A DNA stretch of 64,000 bases from Thelephora terrestris (taxonomy: Eukaryota > Basidiomycota > Agaricomycetes > Thelephorales > Thelephoraceae): positions 186,001 to 250,000 of the forward strand of contig WIUZ02000019.1 of assembly GCA_015956445.1 (NCBI GenBank), in the 5' to 3' direction. Positions 34,251 to 45,546 of this stretch are shown in pieces. A program made the translations under genes and the position numbers. Each line of letters starts with the position of its first letter. Position 1 is the first letter of the stretch. The notes beneath the pieces are model-generated. The model was not told the DNA's origin. It was given only the letters and a program-made list of their open reading frames with translations, and ran no database searches.

Positions 34251-35347
34251 GGCGGTCGTTTGAACTGGTGAGAGGACTTTGGTACCGTGAAAACGGATGG
34301 GGAGCAGATGTACGGTCTCATGACGCTTTTATAGCAAGGAACAGGAGGGAGGTTTGGGATGCCTATAGTGACCTCCTGGCTGATGAAAAAATTTGAAGCG
34401 ATCGGGCAACGTGCAGACTCGTTTTCAGGATTTGTGGAAAAAGTAGGGACATGCGTATGATGTCCCACCACAGGGCGCGGAGGAGTGATTCTGAGACTCC
34501 AGCCTATTTCGCTTTTGTTGGCGTAGATCTGGAGGCGAGATTGTAATTAAATAAAGGTGTGTGCGCACACGGGAAGAGCGGGACAAATAATAATAATAAA
34601 AAGTAAAAAATAAAAAACAAATCTCTTCTTGGGCCACGGGCAAACGGGCATCCAGAACTGAAGACTGACCTCTGACCTCACTCCTCTCGCATTTCACCCT
34701 TGAGGATTCCCTACGCACGAGCGAGTGGGTACGGTGCGCGCGCGTGTTCGATCTCTCCTGGCCCGAGAGACGAGAAAAATACGGCCATGAGCGTTTGGAG
34801 TGAACCCAACTAACTAGTGAGGGGGAGGAAAGTTGGGATCCGTTTTGAAAATCAGACCAAGCACGAGGCGAGCCAAATCGTTTTCTGAAAAAGGTAGAAC
34901 CCGGCTCAAAGGTCTGGAGCCGACGTAAAAGATCACCCACCGGTGCGGGCTCAGGAGTGTGGATGCAGCATGGCCATTGCAAGGGGGCAGACTGTACAAA
35001 TCCCATCGCCATCAAATGCTCTCAAAACAGGCATAGGAGGCTCTACTGAACGGTATATGCCTATCAACTCTCCGATGCGAAGGCATTGGTCGGAACCCCC
35101 AACCTCCCGGTCTAAACTCAAACCCCAGATCCATGAACTATGTCCAAACTTGCCATTCGTGTAACAAACACACACCCAAACCACCCCAGCCCCCCCGCCT
35201 TTATCGCACTCAGCGAACGGTACCTCCTCGGTCAGCGGTCAATTGGGCTGTCTGCACACTGGCAGCATTTGTCCTGATGGCTTGAAACGAACACCAGCGT
35301 CAGTAACAGATATCGGATTCTCAGGTGATATCTGGCTTCTCACGCGG
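34251..35347. other. 1.1-kb spacer, no supported gene
   Basis: This lies between the DUF6593 start and the uL11m stop (both minus). The open frame 34425-35015 (minus) runs through an A-rich tract and has no motif. The region probably holds the DUF6593 promoter. Confidence 0.45.
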
Positions 35348-35846
35348 TCATGGTATCACTCGGATACCAAGCGTTTTTGCCGTACCGACAACGGTGCTCG
35401 CGATAGCTTCTAACCGGAGATGCTTCAGGTGATCATCCGTAGCTTTAATCTTCGCAATCTCGAATATGTGTTTGAGACTGATCGTCCCAACGACCTCGTG
35501 ACCGGGCTTTCCTGTGCCCTTTTCAATGTCGGCAGCCTTCTTGAGGAAATAGGACGTAGGTGGCGTCTTTGTGATGAAGGTGAAGGTCCTGTCCGGCTGG
35601 ATGGTGATAAGGGTGGGAGTTGGGATGCCAGGTTCGATGTGTGCGGTCCGGGCGTTGAATTCTTTGCAAAAATCCATAGATTTGACGCCACGAGCACCAA
35701 GTGCCGGACCAACAGGTGGAGTTGGTGCTGCTTTAGCAGCAGGAATCAGAATACGCTATTATTACTATCAGTTGACGAATAACGTCCGGAGATGAAAAGG
35801 AGCAACGCACCACCACCTGCGCTTTCGTCTTGAGAGCCTTGGACAT
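35348..35846 (-). CDS. MRPL19: Mitochondrial large-subunit ribosomal protein uL11m
   Basis: Two exons (35811-35846, 35348-35755) with a 55-bp intron give 147 residues, the usual length of L11. The signature is complete: ILIPAAKAAPTPPVGPALG, GVKSMDFCKEFNART, TLITIQPDRTFTFITKTPPT, and the C-terminal rRNA-binding half with GHEVVGTISLKHIFEIAKIK and STVVGTAKTLGIRV. It sits at the GTPase-associated centre of the mitochondrial large subunit. Exon 1 carries only 12 codons; its GTGCGT donor restores VVRILIPAAK. The symbol follows the yeast uL11m name. Confidence 0.95.
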
Positions 35847-36693
35847 GATGAGACGCGTCGACGATGCTCTTCCGCGCGTCACGTTCCGTCTCGGCTGTGA
35901 CCTTCGTCACCCATAACGCATCCCGCCGTCACGCTCCCCGACAAATTAGAACAAGGCACGGAGAATGATGACAAGAAATGGAGTATTGAGTCTTCTCAAG
36001 TATAACTATCGTCTGGGGCCACCGAGCTTCGCGTTAAACGTACATCTCAAGCCTGAAAATCGTTTATCGCACTACTTATCGGTGATAGCTGACCCCCCGA
36101 TCTCCTGTCCGATCTCACCGTCAGTCAAAAGTCCGAGGGTAAGGGCAACAAATCGAAGCATCCTCGTCCTGTGCTTGTTCCCTGGCCGGCCCACGTTCAT
36201 TCCATTGACTTTCCATCAGACCACTGCAGGATTTTCTCTGGCTTCCCAGTCCGCTCTCGTTTCACTTATTCGGATCTACTGTTCCGAAATCAGAATGCTC
36301 GTCGTGGGATTCGACGATGCAACGAGGCGGTCGTATTTGATACTCCTCGCAAGGCCCTGGGATCATGTGTGAGGGGCGTATGGCTGTCTCACGGACGCAA
36401 ACGCTCGGCGTATTTGCACCGGTCCCGGAATCGGCAGGGAGTGAAACTGCAGGGAAGCCAGCGTTTTCGCGTAGTCCTTCTTCAGCCAGGAACATCACAA
36501 AATGAAATCAGCTGAGGAACACACGAAGCAACTGTGGGAAATTAAGGTGCCTCGGCTGAATTTGCCTGATTATTGCTCGCGACCCTCACAGGGTGTGCCC
36601 TCCTTCATCAGATCACGGAGCTCCACCGTTATCGATATAGATCGTGGGTTTCGATATCCCTTAGTCCGATATGACAAACCAAATCCGAGGAGG
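35847..36693. other. Spacer upstream of uL11m
   Basis: 847 bp hold the uL11m promoter and the 3' flank of the minus-strand WD40 gene. Frames at 35965-36372 and 36171-36515 overlap and have no motif. Confidence 0.45.
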
Positions 36694-39112
36694 TTACAGC
36701 ACCTGGTTGTAAATTGTTACTACACCTGTACTAAATGCGGCAACATCCAATCCCGAGATCGCGGTGTGGACCACATTCCGTTTTACATCCCGGGATTCGA
36801 GCTTTACAGCGACTTTCTGTGTTTCAAGCTTAGGTGTAAGCGAACCGATATCACTCCCGAATAAAAAATAACATAAAAAGTACCCACTTTGGGGTTGCGA
36901 AAATCCCAAGCAAACACGTAGCCATCGCTGAATCCTCGTGCGAAATGACAGTGGTTGAGCGATCCCCTGGTGTATCGATATGAATGCGGAGAATGACGTG
37001 CTAAACTGTTCGCCTGCGTCCGATGGCCGAACCGGACGACTGGCTGGGTTTGGAACCCCCCCGCGCGTATATCAAATAACTGCACTTGTTCGTCTAAATC
37101 GTCCACCTACGTATGCCGTAAGTTGATTGCCATGCATTAAACAAATCAGCGTGGTTGACACGTCTACCTCGAGCACCACAAGATCCGGGTCATGGAGATT
37201 GACGTGAATACTGTTCACCTCACTCGAAATCGGCAGTCCTTCTGTGTTGGCTGGTTTCTCCACTTTAAGGGTCCAGATTCGTTTCCCAGACCCTACGTAT
37301 GCAGTCTTGGTCTCAGGGGCATATCCGATAGCCCGTGCGGGCCCATTGAGATAGAGCTTCATGTCGTTCGTTTTGACTGAGGGGTCGTTGGAGGAAAGCG
37401 CCCACAAGTAAATTCGTTTGTCGTAACCACCAGATAAGAAACGCCGATTATCAACGGGCGCTAGAGAGCTGATACCCCTATCACAGTGTGGAGGGTGCAG
37501 CAGGGCGTTTCGAAAAAATACCCGGTCCTACAGGGAATGCACGTTAGCCCTCGTGCGAAAGAAGTTGATGGAGGAACAACACGTTTTCGTTGACGAACTC
37601 ATTCAAATTGAGGGTCTCGACTTGTGTTTCGACACTCCGGTCGGGAGCACCATAGCCGAGAACCAACGTGTTTCCGACGAGGCAAACATCTTCGACATGA
37701 TGGTGACTTTCCCCCGGCATAGAAAGGTCTGACAACTTGGTGCTAGGCGAGGAAAGTCGTAATCGATGAATAAGGCGCGTGATTTGCAAAAGGATCACCT
37801 TACTGTTCGATGCCGTTGATGAATTGAACATCACCACGCATTGTCACTGCGCACCATATGTCTAGCGCGGGGGAGCAGACTAGTCGACGAGCCCTGCCAT
37901 TCGGAGGGAGGGGAAGCAGAATGTGTTTACGGGAAGGTTGCACGACGTTCGTTGGATTCTCACGAGGGGCAGCAACAGTACCAGAACGCCCTGTTTCAGG
38001 TAATTTTTTACGTCCTTTTGGAGGACCGGTCTTCCGACGTGGTGGATGTGGCGCCTCGTTTGTGGGAATCTCTTCTTCACTTGACTCCCAATCGTGAGCG
38101 AGGACGGGAAGAAGTTGCGGACTGAATGCAGGGTGTGGTAAGGGTCCAGCATTCCTATCAGCGTCAGAGTCCTCGTCAATCGCTCCGGAATCCGGTTCTT
38201 CTTCCTCTGAATCAGAATCTTCTGACATGCACTCTGTAGGGTCCTGATGGTTCTCAGATTCCCGTTGATCTACCCGCGTCTCAGCATCAATTCTCTCGCC
38301 AGATTCCGATAAAGGGGCTGCCTCACCAGCTATTCCAGCAGGTTCTACAGGGTTTGGTGACGTTGCAAGACCGGTCCCTGAAGGACCAGGGTCATTTACG
38401 GAATGGTGTCCGTTGGTGTCTTCACTTCGACGAGTTGTTCGTTTTTCTTTCCAGCAGAAACACAACACAATGACACTCACGCTTCTTCCGCACCGTCGAT
38501 GACGATAGGATTATCGAATGTCTCTCCACCGCCCAGAAGCATGGACAACAACGCGCTGGCTTGACTCTGTTTTCCGATCGCGACATCACTTCGGTGAGGA
38601 TGTATGGCCTGTGGTTGTTGTATTACTGGAGAAGCAGATCTCCACAATCTGGCTGAATCGGCATCTCGCGGTTCTAGCTTTTCGCGAACCTGATAATCCA
38701 ACAGCCTTCGAGTGATTAGAATCTGAGATAGGTCGCCGGGCTATCCCCCTTCGTTCGACATACCATTCAAATGTCATGTCCTTCGAACCATCAATGCTTT
38801 GGCTATGGAGGTGAAATGAGTGTGGGGTATGGGGAACATCAACACGTAGGTTAGAGTGATGACTCACAGCACTATTGGATCGGCGATTACACGCCTCCCA
38901 CTCTCGTGAAGTCGAAGGATGGTGTCTTGCATTACTGCGTTTCGATCTGCGCCTTCTCCGATACGAACGGATTCCACACCCCTTGTGGCCTTGAGACTAG
39001 GAGATCCCCCACCTGCGTACGGTGTCTCCGACTTGGGTTTGACCATCAAAACGCGGGGAATTTGTGGTAGAGTAGCTGCATCGAGGGAATCGCTCCTCGG
39101 TCGTTTCGACAT
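36694..39112 (-). CDS. WD40-repeat protein A (divergent pair), acidic N-terminal region
   Basis: Eight exons (38868-39112, 38764-38802, 38481-38705, 37804-38424, 37583-37742, 37168-37527, 36888-37106, 36694-36828) give 667 residues with all phases consistent. The N-terminal half is disordered, beginning MSKRPRSDSL, with a hydrophobic-acidic patch PIVIDGAEEAED, a Ser/Glu/Asp-rich segment (EDSDSEEEEPDSG), and a basic patch RRKTGPPKGRKK. The C-terminal half has degenerate WD repeats: SGGYDKRIYLWAL, KRIWTLKV, VQLFDIRAGG and RGFSDGYVFAWDFRN. The start is 216 bp from that of WD40 protein B on the other strand. Likely a nuclear scaffold; the family is not recognised. The last acceptor could also be 12 bases downstream. 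Confidence 0.8.
38481..38516 (-). other. SIM-like segment in WD40 protein A
   Basis: The coded residues NPIVIDGAEEA, spliced to an acidic ED, form a short hydrophobic core followed by acidic residues, the usual layout of a SUMO-interaction motif. This is a weak pattern on its own. Confidence 0.35.
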
Positions 39113-39328
39113 GACACAAGTGACAGGGAGAGAGAGAACGCGTAGAGATAGTCCGGTCGCCCCAGTCCCAGACGAGGAATCCAGCCCCGTGTCTGAGGTC
39201 AGTTTTACAGAGGCCGGTGTTTTGATCACACGGTAAGAGGAGAACCTGCAGATCACAAAATAGACGCCCAAAGGGCCCCTCCTTGTTCCCGCGGCCTGGA
39301 TCTGAACAATTCTCTCATCTGACAGAAC
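39113..39328. promoter_or_regulatory. Shared divergent promoter of the two WD40 genes
   Basis: Only 216 bp separate the two start codons, so the two genes probably share a bidirectional promoter. A minus-strand frame passes through this spacer but has no ATG supporting an extension. Confidence 0.5.
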
Positions 39329-41608
39329 ATGCAGGAGGATCGGCAACCCAACGAATCGAGAACACAACGTAAGGGAGACCACCGGGTTCCCAAAGTTCGG
39401 TCGTCAGCCAGTCTGGCGCGATCTCGCAGTCGTCAATTTCGACTTCCCCATCCTCCTCCGTCCAAAACAAAAAAAATTCGACGCAACCTGACGCCTAGAG
39501 AACACGATGGAAGCTTTATGGCTATCTCAAACAACGGGAGGCGGGAACCTCTGCCACTTCGAGGTTCTATTCCAGACGAATCAGCAACGAACCCACGATC
39601 AGGAACGAGCAGCGCGAGCAATCCCAAGAATGCGAGGAGAACTCCTGCAATTTTTAACATTTCCAATTCCCTGGCTTCCACTACCGACTCCCGTCCAGGG
39701 CGGTCACCCAAAACACCCAATGACGCATTGCACGTGGTTCGTCGCTGCTATTCAACGTGGCTTCTAGCCTCAGCTCCGCTTACAATACCAGCAGCCAGGG
39801 CCTATTTCCAATCCTCAGAAGAACTTCGTTGGCTTGCCAACGCTCGTCAGCGCAATCCAGAGGCACGATGAGGCCCAACACATACTCAAGGAGTCGTCGC
39901 CACCTAGGTCCACTGGGCATAGATTGCAACATTCCGACTGTTCCATCGCTAGTGCTTCCCACAACGGAAGACGCCACTCCCGGCTCAAACCCCCGGAGAT
40001 ACCTGTCATCCAAAGTACGAGTACTCAGCCGCCGACAAGGCCTGACAAAAATAAACCCCTGGAACCACAATCCGTCCTCGCTCCCCTCCTGCGGAATGTT
40101 CGTAGTAAGAGAGCTATTAAGAAGGGACCTGATGACATTATCGATCTTACATTGGGCAACTCCGATGACGAACCCCGCAATACACCGAATCGGAGGCCTC
40201 ATTTAACAGGTTCTGGGAGTGCGCAAGGTGTCCCAGTCAGCCCTGCTACGCAAAATTATCCCCCCTCCGAAAAAACGTTCATCGATCCTCCTACGCACGA
40301 GTTTTCGACGAGTCCCACTATTATTGGTCCTCCTTTACATCTGGACAAGGATCCTCGTGATAAACCCCGGTTGTTCGTTCGCTACACATTAGACTTCGAG
40401 GCCTGTTTAGCAAACATATCCGCACGTGGGTTCGTTGATCAGATCTGCATGGTACCTCGGTGGTGAGCCCCGTAGAAACTCATTTTCTCATGCATTCTAC
40501 AACGGTTCGCAACAGGGGAAGAGAGGTAGTCCGTTCACCGGAAGACCCTGCCCTAGAGTTCATACACAGCGCCTGTGTCTTGAATGCCTATGGCTCTGCT
40601 CTTTTGGTCCTCGCGCACGCTAGAGGAAGTGTCCCCGTTACCATCCATCGGCTGGGCCATCGCTCTCCAGTAATTATCGTCTTTCAAATAAAGCCTCCCT
40701 CTGCCTAACTGGCATTGCTAACACTCACTTCATCATGTAGGTTCGTCCGATCGGAATTTATGAACGACCCACCGCACCTGGGAAACCCGACGGATTGACC
40801 GCAACTTGCTCCATGATGCAACCTCTTTCGTTTGCCACAGGAGGAGCTGATCATGCCATTCACATCTGGAACGTTGATCATAATCTCCAGACCACTCGCT
40901 CCGGGTTACCTCTAGCGATCAAACACACCTCCTTGATACATTCTTTGCTGCCCATCCAGGATTCCAGCCACAAGCTCGTATCGAGTGGGGCAGACTGCAA
41001 CGTGAATGTTTATGATCTCACATCCGAACGAGTTGTGAATGCGATAAAACTTTCTAATCCTGGCTTTCATGTTCACTGTACGGGAAACCCTTCAAATCTC
41101 CTAATTCAGGTGTGATCACCCTGGTGAGAGGTACTTTCGCGTGGGGCTGAAGAATGCAACAGACTGCACATAGGGAACACCAGTTCGAAATACGCGATCT
41201 GCGCACAAGGCCCATCGCTGAAACCCAGGCATTTGGGTTTCCATCGGAGAGCTTACGACTATCGAAATTCGCTAGAGGTGCGCCCTTCCTCAATTACTGC
41301 AAAAGTTGATCCCAGGAATGGTTCAGGTGATGTCGCGCGTTCGACCTTGTTCGCTTGCGGAGACCTGGAAGGGCGCATCCACATCTGGGACCTACGAAAC
41401 GTCAAGCGACCCTCATCTCAGGTTAGCTCCACCCGCCCACTACATTGGCGCGAGTTTTTGTGTTTGACAAATCCAGCAGACCAAGTGCTTCCAGACCAAG
41501 ATCAACAACGTCATCTGGCACGAATCACACCTCCTGGCGTCTTCTCATGACAATAACGTAGCCGCTATACCTTATGCTCACCCCAATTCAGTTATAGAAT
41601 CTAGTTAA
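39329..41608 (+). CDS. WD40-repeat protein B (divergent pair), with SUMO-interaction-like motif
   Basis: Seven exons (39329-39736, 39792-40462, 40516-40669, 40741-41109, 41184-41277, 41327-41421, 41477-41608) give 640 residues. The first about 350 are basic, Ser/Pro-rich and disordered and contain DIIDLTLGNSDDE, a strong SUMO-interaction-like motif. WD-like blades follow: FATGGADHAIHIWNVD, LVSSGADCNVNVYDL, QFEIRDLRTRP, LFACGDLEGRIHIWDLRN and a final LLASSHDNNVAAIPY. The blade order resembles protein A, suggesting a common origin, although the N-termini differ. Intron 1 was placed with the GTTCGT donor (55 bp), because another candidate would be only 34 bp. The exon 4-5 junction has two possible acceptors; the one keeping the frame was used. 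Likely a nuclear protein of unknown function. Confidence 0.78.
40131..40172 (+). other. SIM-like segment in WD40 protein B
   Basis: Codes for DDIIDLTLGNSDDE: a hydrophobic IIDLT core, as in RNF4 and PIAS SUMO-interaction motifs, flanked by acidic residues on both sides. Confidence 0.6.
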
Positions 41609-41848
41609 TTTCCTCTCACATAACGTACACGACCTTCTCTATGTCATGGGTCTGGGATTGACGGATCTACGACCATCGGGGCGCTTGCTCGTCCCAAGAT
41701 CTGGGTGTCACGGGACAATGGGGAAGTAATAAAACGCCGTTGTATGGCATGTGACCACGATCGAAGGACCTTGAATTCCTGCCTCCGAGCTTGGCTTCCA
41801 ATTGGTGAGGCCTTGAGGTTCGAACTCGAGCGTTTAACGCGGAACATC

Positions 41849-42385
41849 ATGTCGCGACTACAGCGTCAGAAAGACGCAGATGAGGCCCACCAGATCCAAG
41901 TGAAAGCAGGCTTCTTGGTAAGCCAGTTGCGGATAGACCGGGTTGGGATCACGGTGCTAATTCGCTGGGGGGTCATCGCTTCTCGAACGTTTCGTTGCTG
42001 AGTAGGGTGCTGCCCAGTGGACGGCGTTCGGCGTCGCAGCCACATCCCTGGCACATGTCTACTCTCCATTCTTTCGGTGAGTCGATCATCCCTTCTGTAA
42101 CTCAGGTCCGCTCCGATTCTCCTCCGAGTCCTCCCCCCTCGCCTTTTGCTGATGCGCACCACCCCGCTCAGTAAACAAACATTACCGCTGAAAGCTTTTC
42201 TCGTGACCATCACCGCCGTGTTCGGGTTCACCCTGTCCGCGGACCAAGCGCTCCTCAGGTTCGAAACTCGGCGAAGAATAGAAGATTCTGCGATCAGGAA
42301 GGAGGCGAGAATGGAATTGGCGAAACGAGGACTCGTACCCACAGAGACCGAGATCGCTAAATGGAGGGAAGCTAACGGGAAATAA
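41849..42385 (+). CDS. Small two-TM protein, possibly Rcf2/respiratory-supercomplex-factor-like
   Basis: Three exons (41849-41917, 42006-42076, 42172-42385) give 117 residues. A charged N-terminal helix (RLQRQKDADEAHQIQVKAG) is followed by two hydrophobic segments (AQWTAFGVAATSLAHVY and LKAFLVTITAVFGFTLSAD) and a basic C-terminal tail with the phrase RKEARMELAKRGLVPTE. The size, lack of a signal peptide and charge pattern suit an inner mitochondrial membrane protein; the EAHxxxVxAG start recalls proteins annotated as Rcf2-like in fungi. It lies 240 bp after WD40 protein B on the same strand. Family membership is only a suggestion. Confidence 0.6.
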
Positions 42386-43014
42386 TAAAATTGGGACGCG
42401 AACGCGGCCGGGACCGTGGTGTAAGTGATGCAGGGGCACGGATACATCATCAGACTTTTACAACTCAAATGATCATAAGAGTTACTGAGTTTGTAGGGAG
42501 AATGTCGTAGTTCCGGCTCCGCATTTGGCCGAGATCGAGGATAGAATGAATTCTATTCACGCTCGATTGCCTGCAACAGGCGGCACGCGAAAGGGCTGCT
42601 AAATAAGATTTTATAGCTGTGCGCGTTACTGGAATGATCAATGACATAGGGCTGGCAAATAAGAGTGCAGCTTTTAAGCACATGTAGTATGTCACACGAG
42701 GGCAAGAGTCATGTTAAAGTCTAAGGAAGCACTGAGGGAAGGTGAGTTCGCGGACTTAAAATAATGACGTTGAACGTTGTATATGCGTATAGTAGACAGA
42801 GTAAAGGCTTCATCGTAAAACACTGCAAATCTGACGTTGGGATACATTGGCATATTAGGAGGAAAGTCGACGGATTGATGGAAGTCCGAAGGGGATGCAT
42901 TGCAAGAAAATAGATATTCGAGCTACTGAGATCTGAATGCGTAGAGCGATAGGACTAACAGGCGGGAGAGCAGGGAGACAAAGAGGAGTCAGGGGTCATG
43001 TTCGTAGCATGCAT
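42386..43014. other. Convergent spacer
   Basis: 629 bp lie between the stops of the small two-TM gene and the Inn1-like gene. No coding or RNA feature is recognised. Confidence 0.5.
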
Positions 43015-45374
43015 CTAATGATAGTTCCACACGGTCCCCGTCGGTTGTTGGTATAGAGCCCCGTTTTGAGGGGGATGATAACCAGAACCATCGGCTGGGG
43101 CGTAGTGGACTTGCTGGTGTTGCATGGGAGGTTGTGGCAACTGATTGTGATACGATGGCATGAGAGAAGGGGGGAGAGGCGGAGGGGGTGGCACATAAAT
43201 AGGTTGCTGGGTCGGCGGGTTCGGAAGGCTGGGAGGCTGCGGCAAGGCCAACCTCCACGGTGGTGGGGCCGCAGGCGGCGAGGGCCAGGTACTTTGCTTG
43301 ACTGGTGGCACAGGTAGGTTGTGTTGACTATTTTGTTGTACGGGCGGGAACGGTAAACCCTGCTGTCCGTTGGTGGCTCGCGGCTGGGGTGGATTGGGAA
43401 GGGAGTAAGAATGAGAATGGGAGTGTACAAGTGAACGTTGAGGAAGAGGAGGGGGAAGCGGCGGTGCCTGCCCGGTGATATGAGATTGGATCTGGGGAGG
43501 TGCTGCATTGAAATGTGAAGGAAGGGGCGGAGGAGGCGGGATGTTGTTGTACTGAATGGGCTGAATTGATTGTTGGTAGTTGCCACCCGAGTATACACTC
43601 TCAGGACGAGACGGGCTGCTCGTTGGTGAAGTTGTAATGCCGCCACCGCCAGGAGGAACGGGAAGGGTAGACCTCCGTCTAGCGAGCACGGACGGTTGGG
43701 GTAGCGGCCGCGAGTTTGGATTTGATACCGATTGTTCACCTTGGAGCTGTGAGTAGGCGTCTTGGGGCGGAGATGGTGTATTCGGTGTATTCTTATGCTC
43801 CGCTATCGGAGATCCGGTGAGCTGGAGAGGGGGTGGGGGGTTTGGTGGGAGCGTATGTGGGTACTGTTGTGGAATTGTCTGTGAGGGTATAGTCGAGGGC
43901 AGTGGGGGTAAACTATACGACATCGAGTGATGTGGGCTATGATACCCGTGTTGGAACGGCAGTGAGGAGGATGTAGTTAAGAAATTCGAAGGGGCCGGCG
44001 TTGGAGTAGGCATGGGCGCAAATCCAGTGTGGTGAGAGACAACCGAACGTGGCATGCCGTAGCTCCCTGGCGCAGGTGTGGGTCCAGTCCTTACGGGCAA
44101 TGGAGGGTCCTGCCTCCACTGGTTTAAGGGAACGAAACCCGAGGATGTCACGACACCTGAGGAATTCTGGGGAGTTGGGAGGCTGTATCGTGGTCCCCTT
44201 GATTGTTGTTGCTGGAAAGAAGAGGACTGCAAGGTCGACTGCGTGTTCTCGTAAGCGGGTTGATGAGTCTGAGCGACAGGGTACACAGGTTGTTGATCTT
44301 GTTCGTTGTGCCCGTGCCCGTTGATGTACTGATGTTGGAAACCCTGAGCTGATGTGGCCCTGGGAGGCTGATTGATGGGCTAAGGAAATGCATGTAAAGT
44401 GCAAAGTTGATCGAGAACGCAGGGAGACGTACTGGAAAGGTATCCCGCCTTGGGCGCACCTCAGATACGCCAAGATTATTGAACTCCGTGGTGACACTAT
44501 CAGCAACAGAAAGATTCGTTGAAGATGCACGCTTTTCGTATGGTGCCTTGTAGAGACCCAATTGAATAGAACTGGTCGAAGTCCTGAGCGTTGTTGAATG
44601 ATCTAAGTCACTTCCACTCGATGACATCCTTGACGCAGGGTGTGACCTATTCGGGGAGGAGTCGAACGGAACGAACGAGCCAGCGCCGCCGTATTGTGAA
44701 GTACGCTGAGGAGTCTTGGACTTGGCCCTTTTCTTTGGCGCCGGCTCCTGGAATGGTTGATCAGTCGAAGATCATGGGATACTTCTGTTGTGGCGCACAT
44801 TCGACCAAAACGTCAACTCCAAATAGACTTCCCCAGCATACTTGAGTTTGGAAGAAAGCGGAAACCATTCTGTTGGATTGTCAAGGACGAAAAGCCTAGA
44901 AGCTGGGTGAACGCACCGTCGGTTTCTCCTTTGGTTAGGACTTCGGTCAGATCAACACTGGTTTCCCCGATGAGGATGGGATCCCTCGCGTCATCCGCAA
45001 AGCAAGCGATCTTCATGAACATCCCGCCTGCGATGTCAGGCGGGCCTTTTGAGTCCTTGGGCGGTAACGGAGGTGGAGGTCCGCCCTCGTCGGCTGGAAG
45101 ACCAAACCCGTCCTCGATCTCCTCGAAGAGAGTGAATCTTAGTTCTTCGTCCCATTCAGGATGTTGGCCGCCTCGTTTATCGACCTTGGTCCTCTGTTTC
45201 TCTTCGTTGAAGGTGACGATGCAGTACGGATCTTGTTTTCCGATATTTCTTTTATTTGGTAGATTTTTCTGTGAATTACAAGTCAATTACGGAGAGGGGT
45301 TGATCATGAGAGCCACATACAGCCTTGAGTACGACGGCAATAAGGGTGCCAATTTCGCGGCCCTTGGTTTTCAT
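43015..45374 (-). CDS. C2-domain protein, Inn1/Fic1-like cytokinesis factor
   Basis: Five exons (45321-45374, 44917-45268, 44799-44869, 44433-44747, 43015-44379) give 718 residues. Residues about 7-165 are a C2 domain: IGTLIAVVLKAKNLPNKRN, GKQDPYCIVTF, HPEWDEELRF, a MKIACFADD strand, then the intron-split GETDEWFPL and KYAGEVYLELTFW. The remaining about 540 residues are Pro/Gln/Ser-rich with many PxxP stretches that could bind SH3 domains. N-terminal C2 plus proline-rich tail is the architecture of Inn1/Fic1, which links Hof1/Cyk3-type SH3 proteins to the division site and septum formation. The start was chosen because the C2 begins at residue 7. The tail is longer than in yeast Inn1. Confidence 0.85.
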
Positions 45375-45546
45375 AGAAACAGCTGGGAGTCAGGTCGGAT
45401 AGAGAAGGAGCGGAAGAGAGAGTTTGTCTCTGGAGTTGTCGACGGCTGCTGGACTTGCTCAGCGGGCGCCGAATGAGGTTCAAGGACAGGCGCCCAGTCA
45501 CCTGATCCTTTTGAACTTTTATCGTGTTTCATCTCAATCACAGTCA
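45375..45546. promoter_or_regulatory. Shared divergent promoter of C2 protein and Rdx-family genes
   Basis: 172 bp separate the start codons. A minus-strand open frame (45371-45667) crosses this spacer and the Rdx gene but would join the C2 protein out of frame; no specific site is claimed. Confidence 0.45.

Noticed and set aside
36502-36864. 120-codon plus-strand frame
   Set aside because: It is antisense to the last exon and intron of WD40 protein A and has no motif.
39734-39767. 34-bp intron in WD40 protein B
   Set aside because: Shorter than any other intron here; a 55-bp intron (39737-39791) with a better donor also keeps the frame.
42996-43739. 247-codon minus-strand frame
   Set aside because: It is a shifted frame of the proline-rich last exon of the Inn1/Fic1-like gene.
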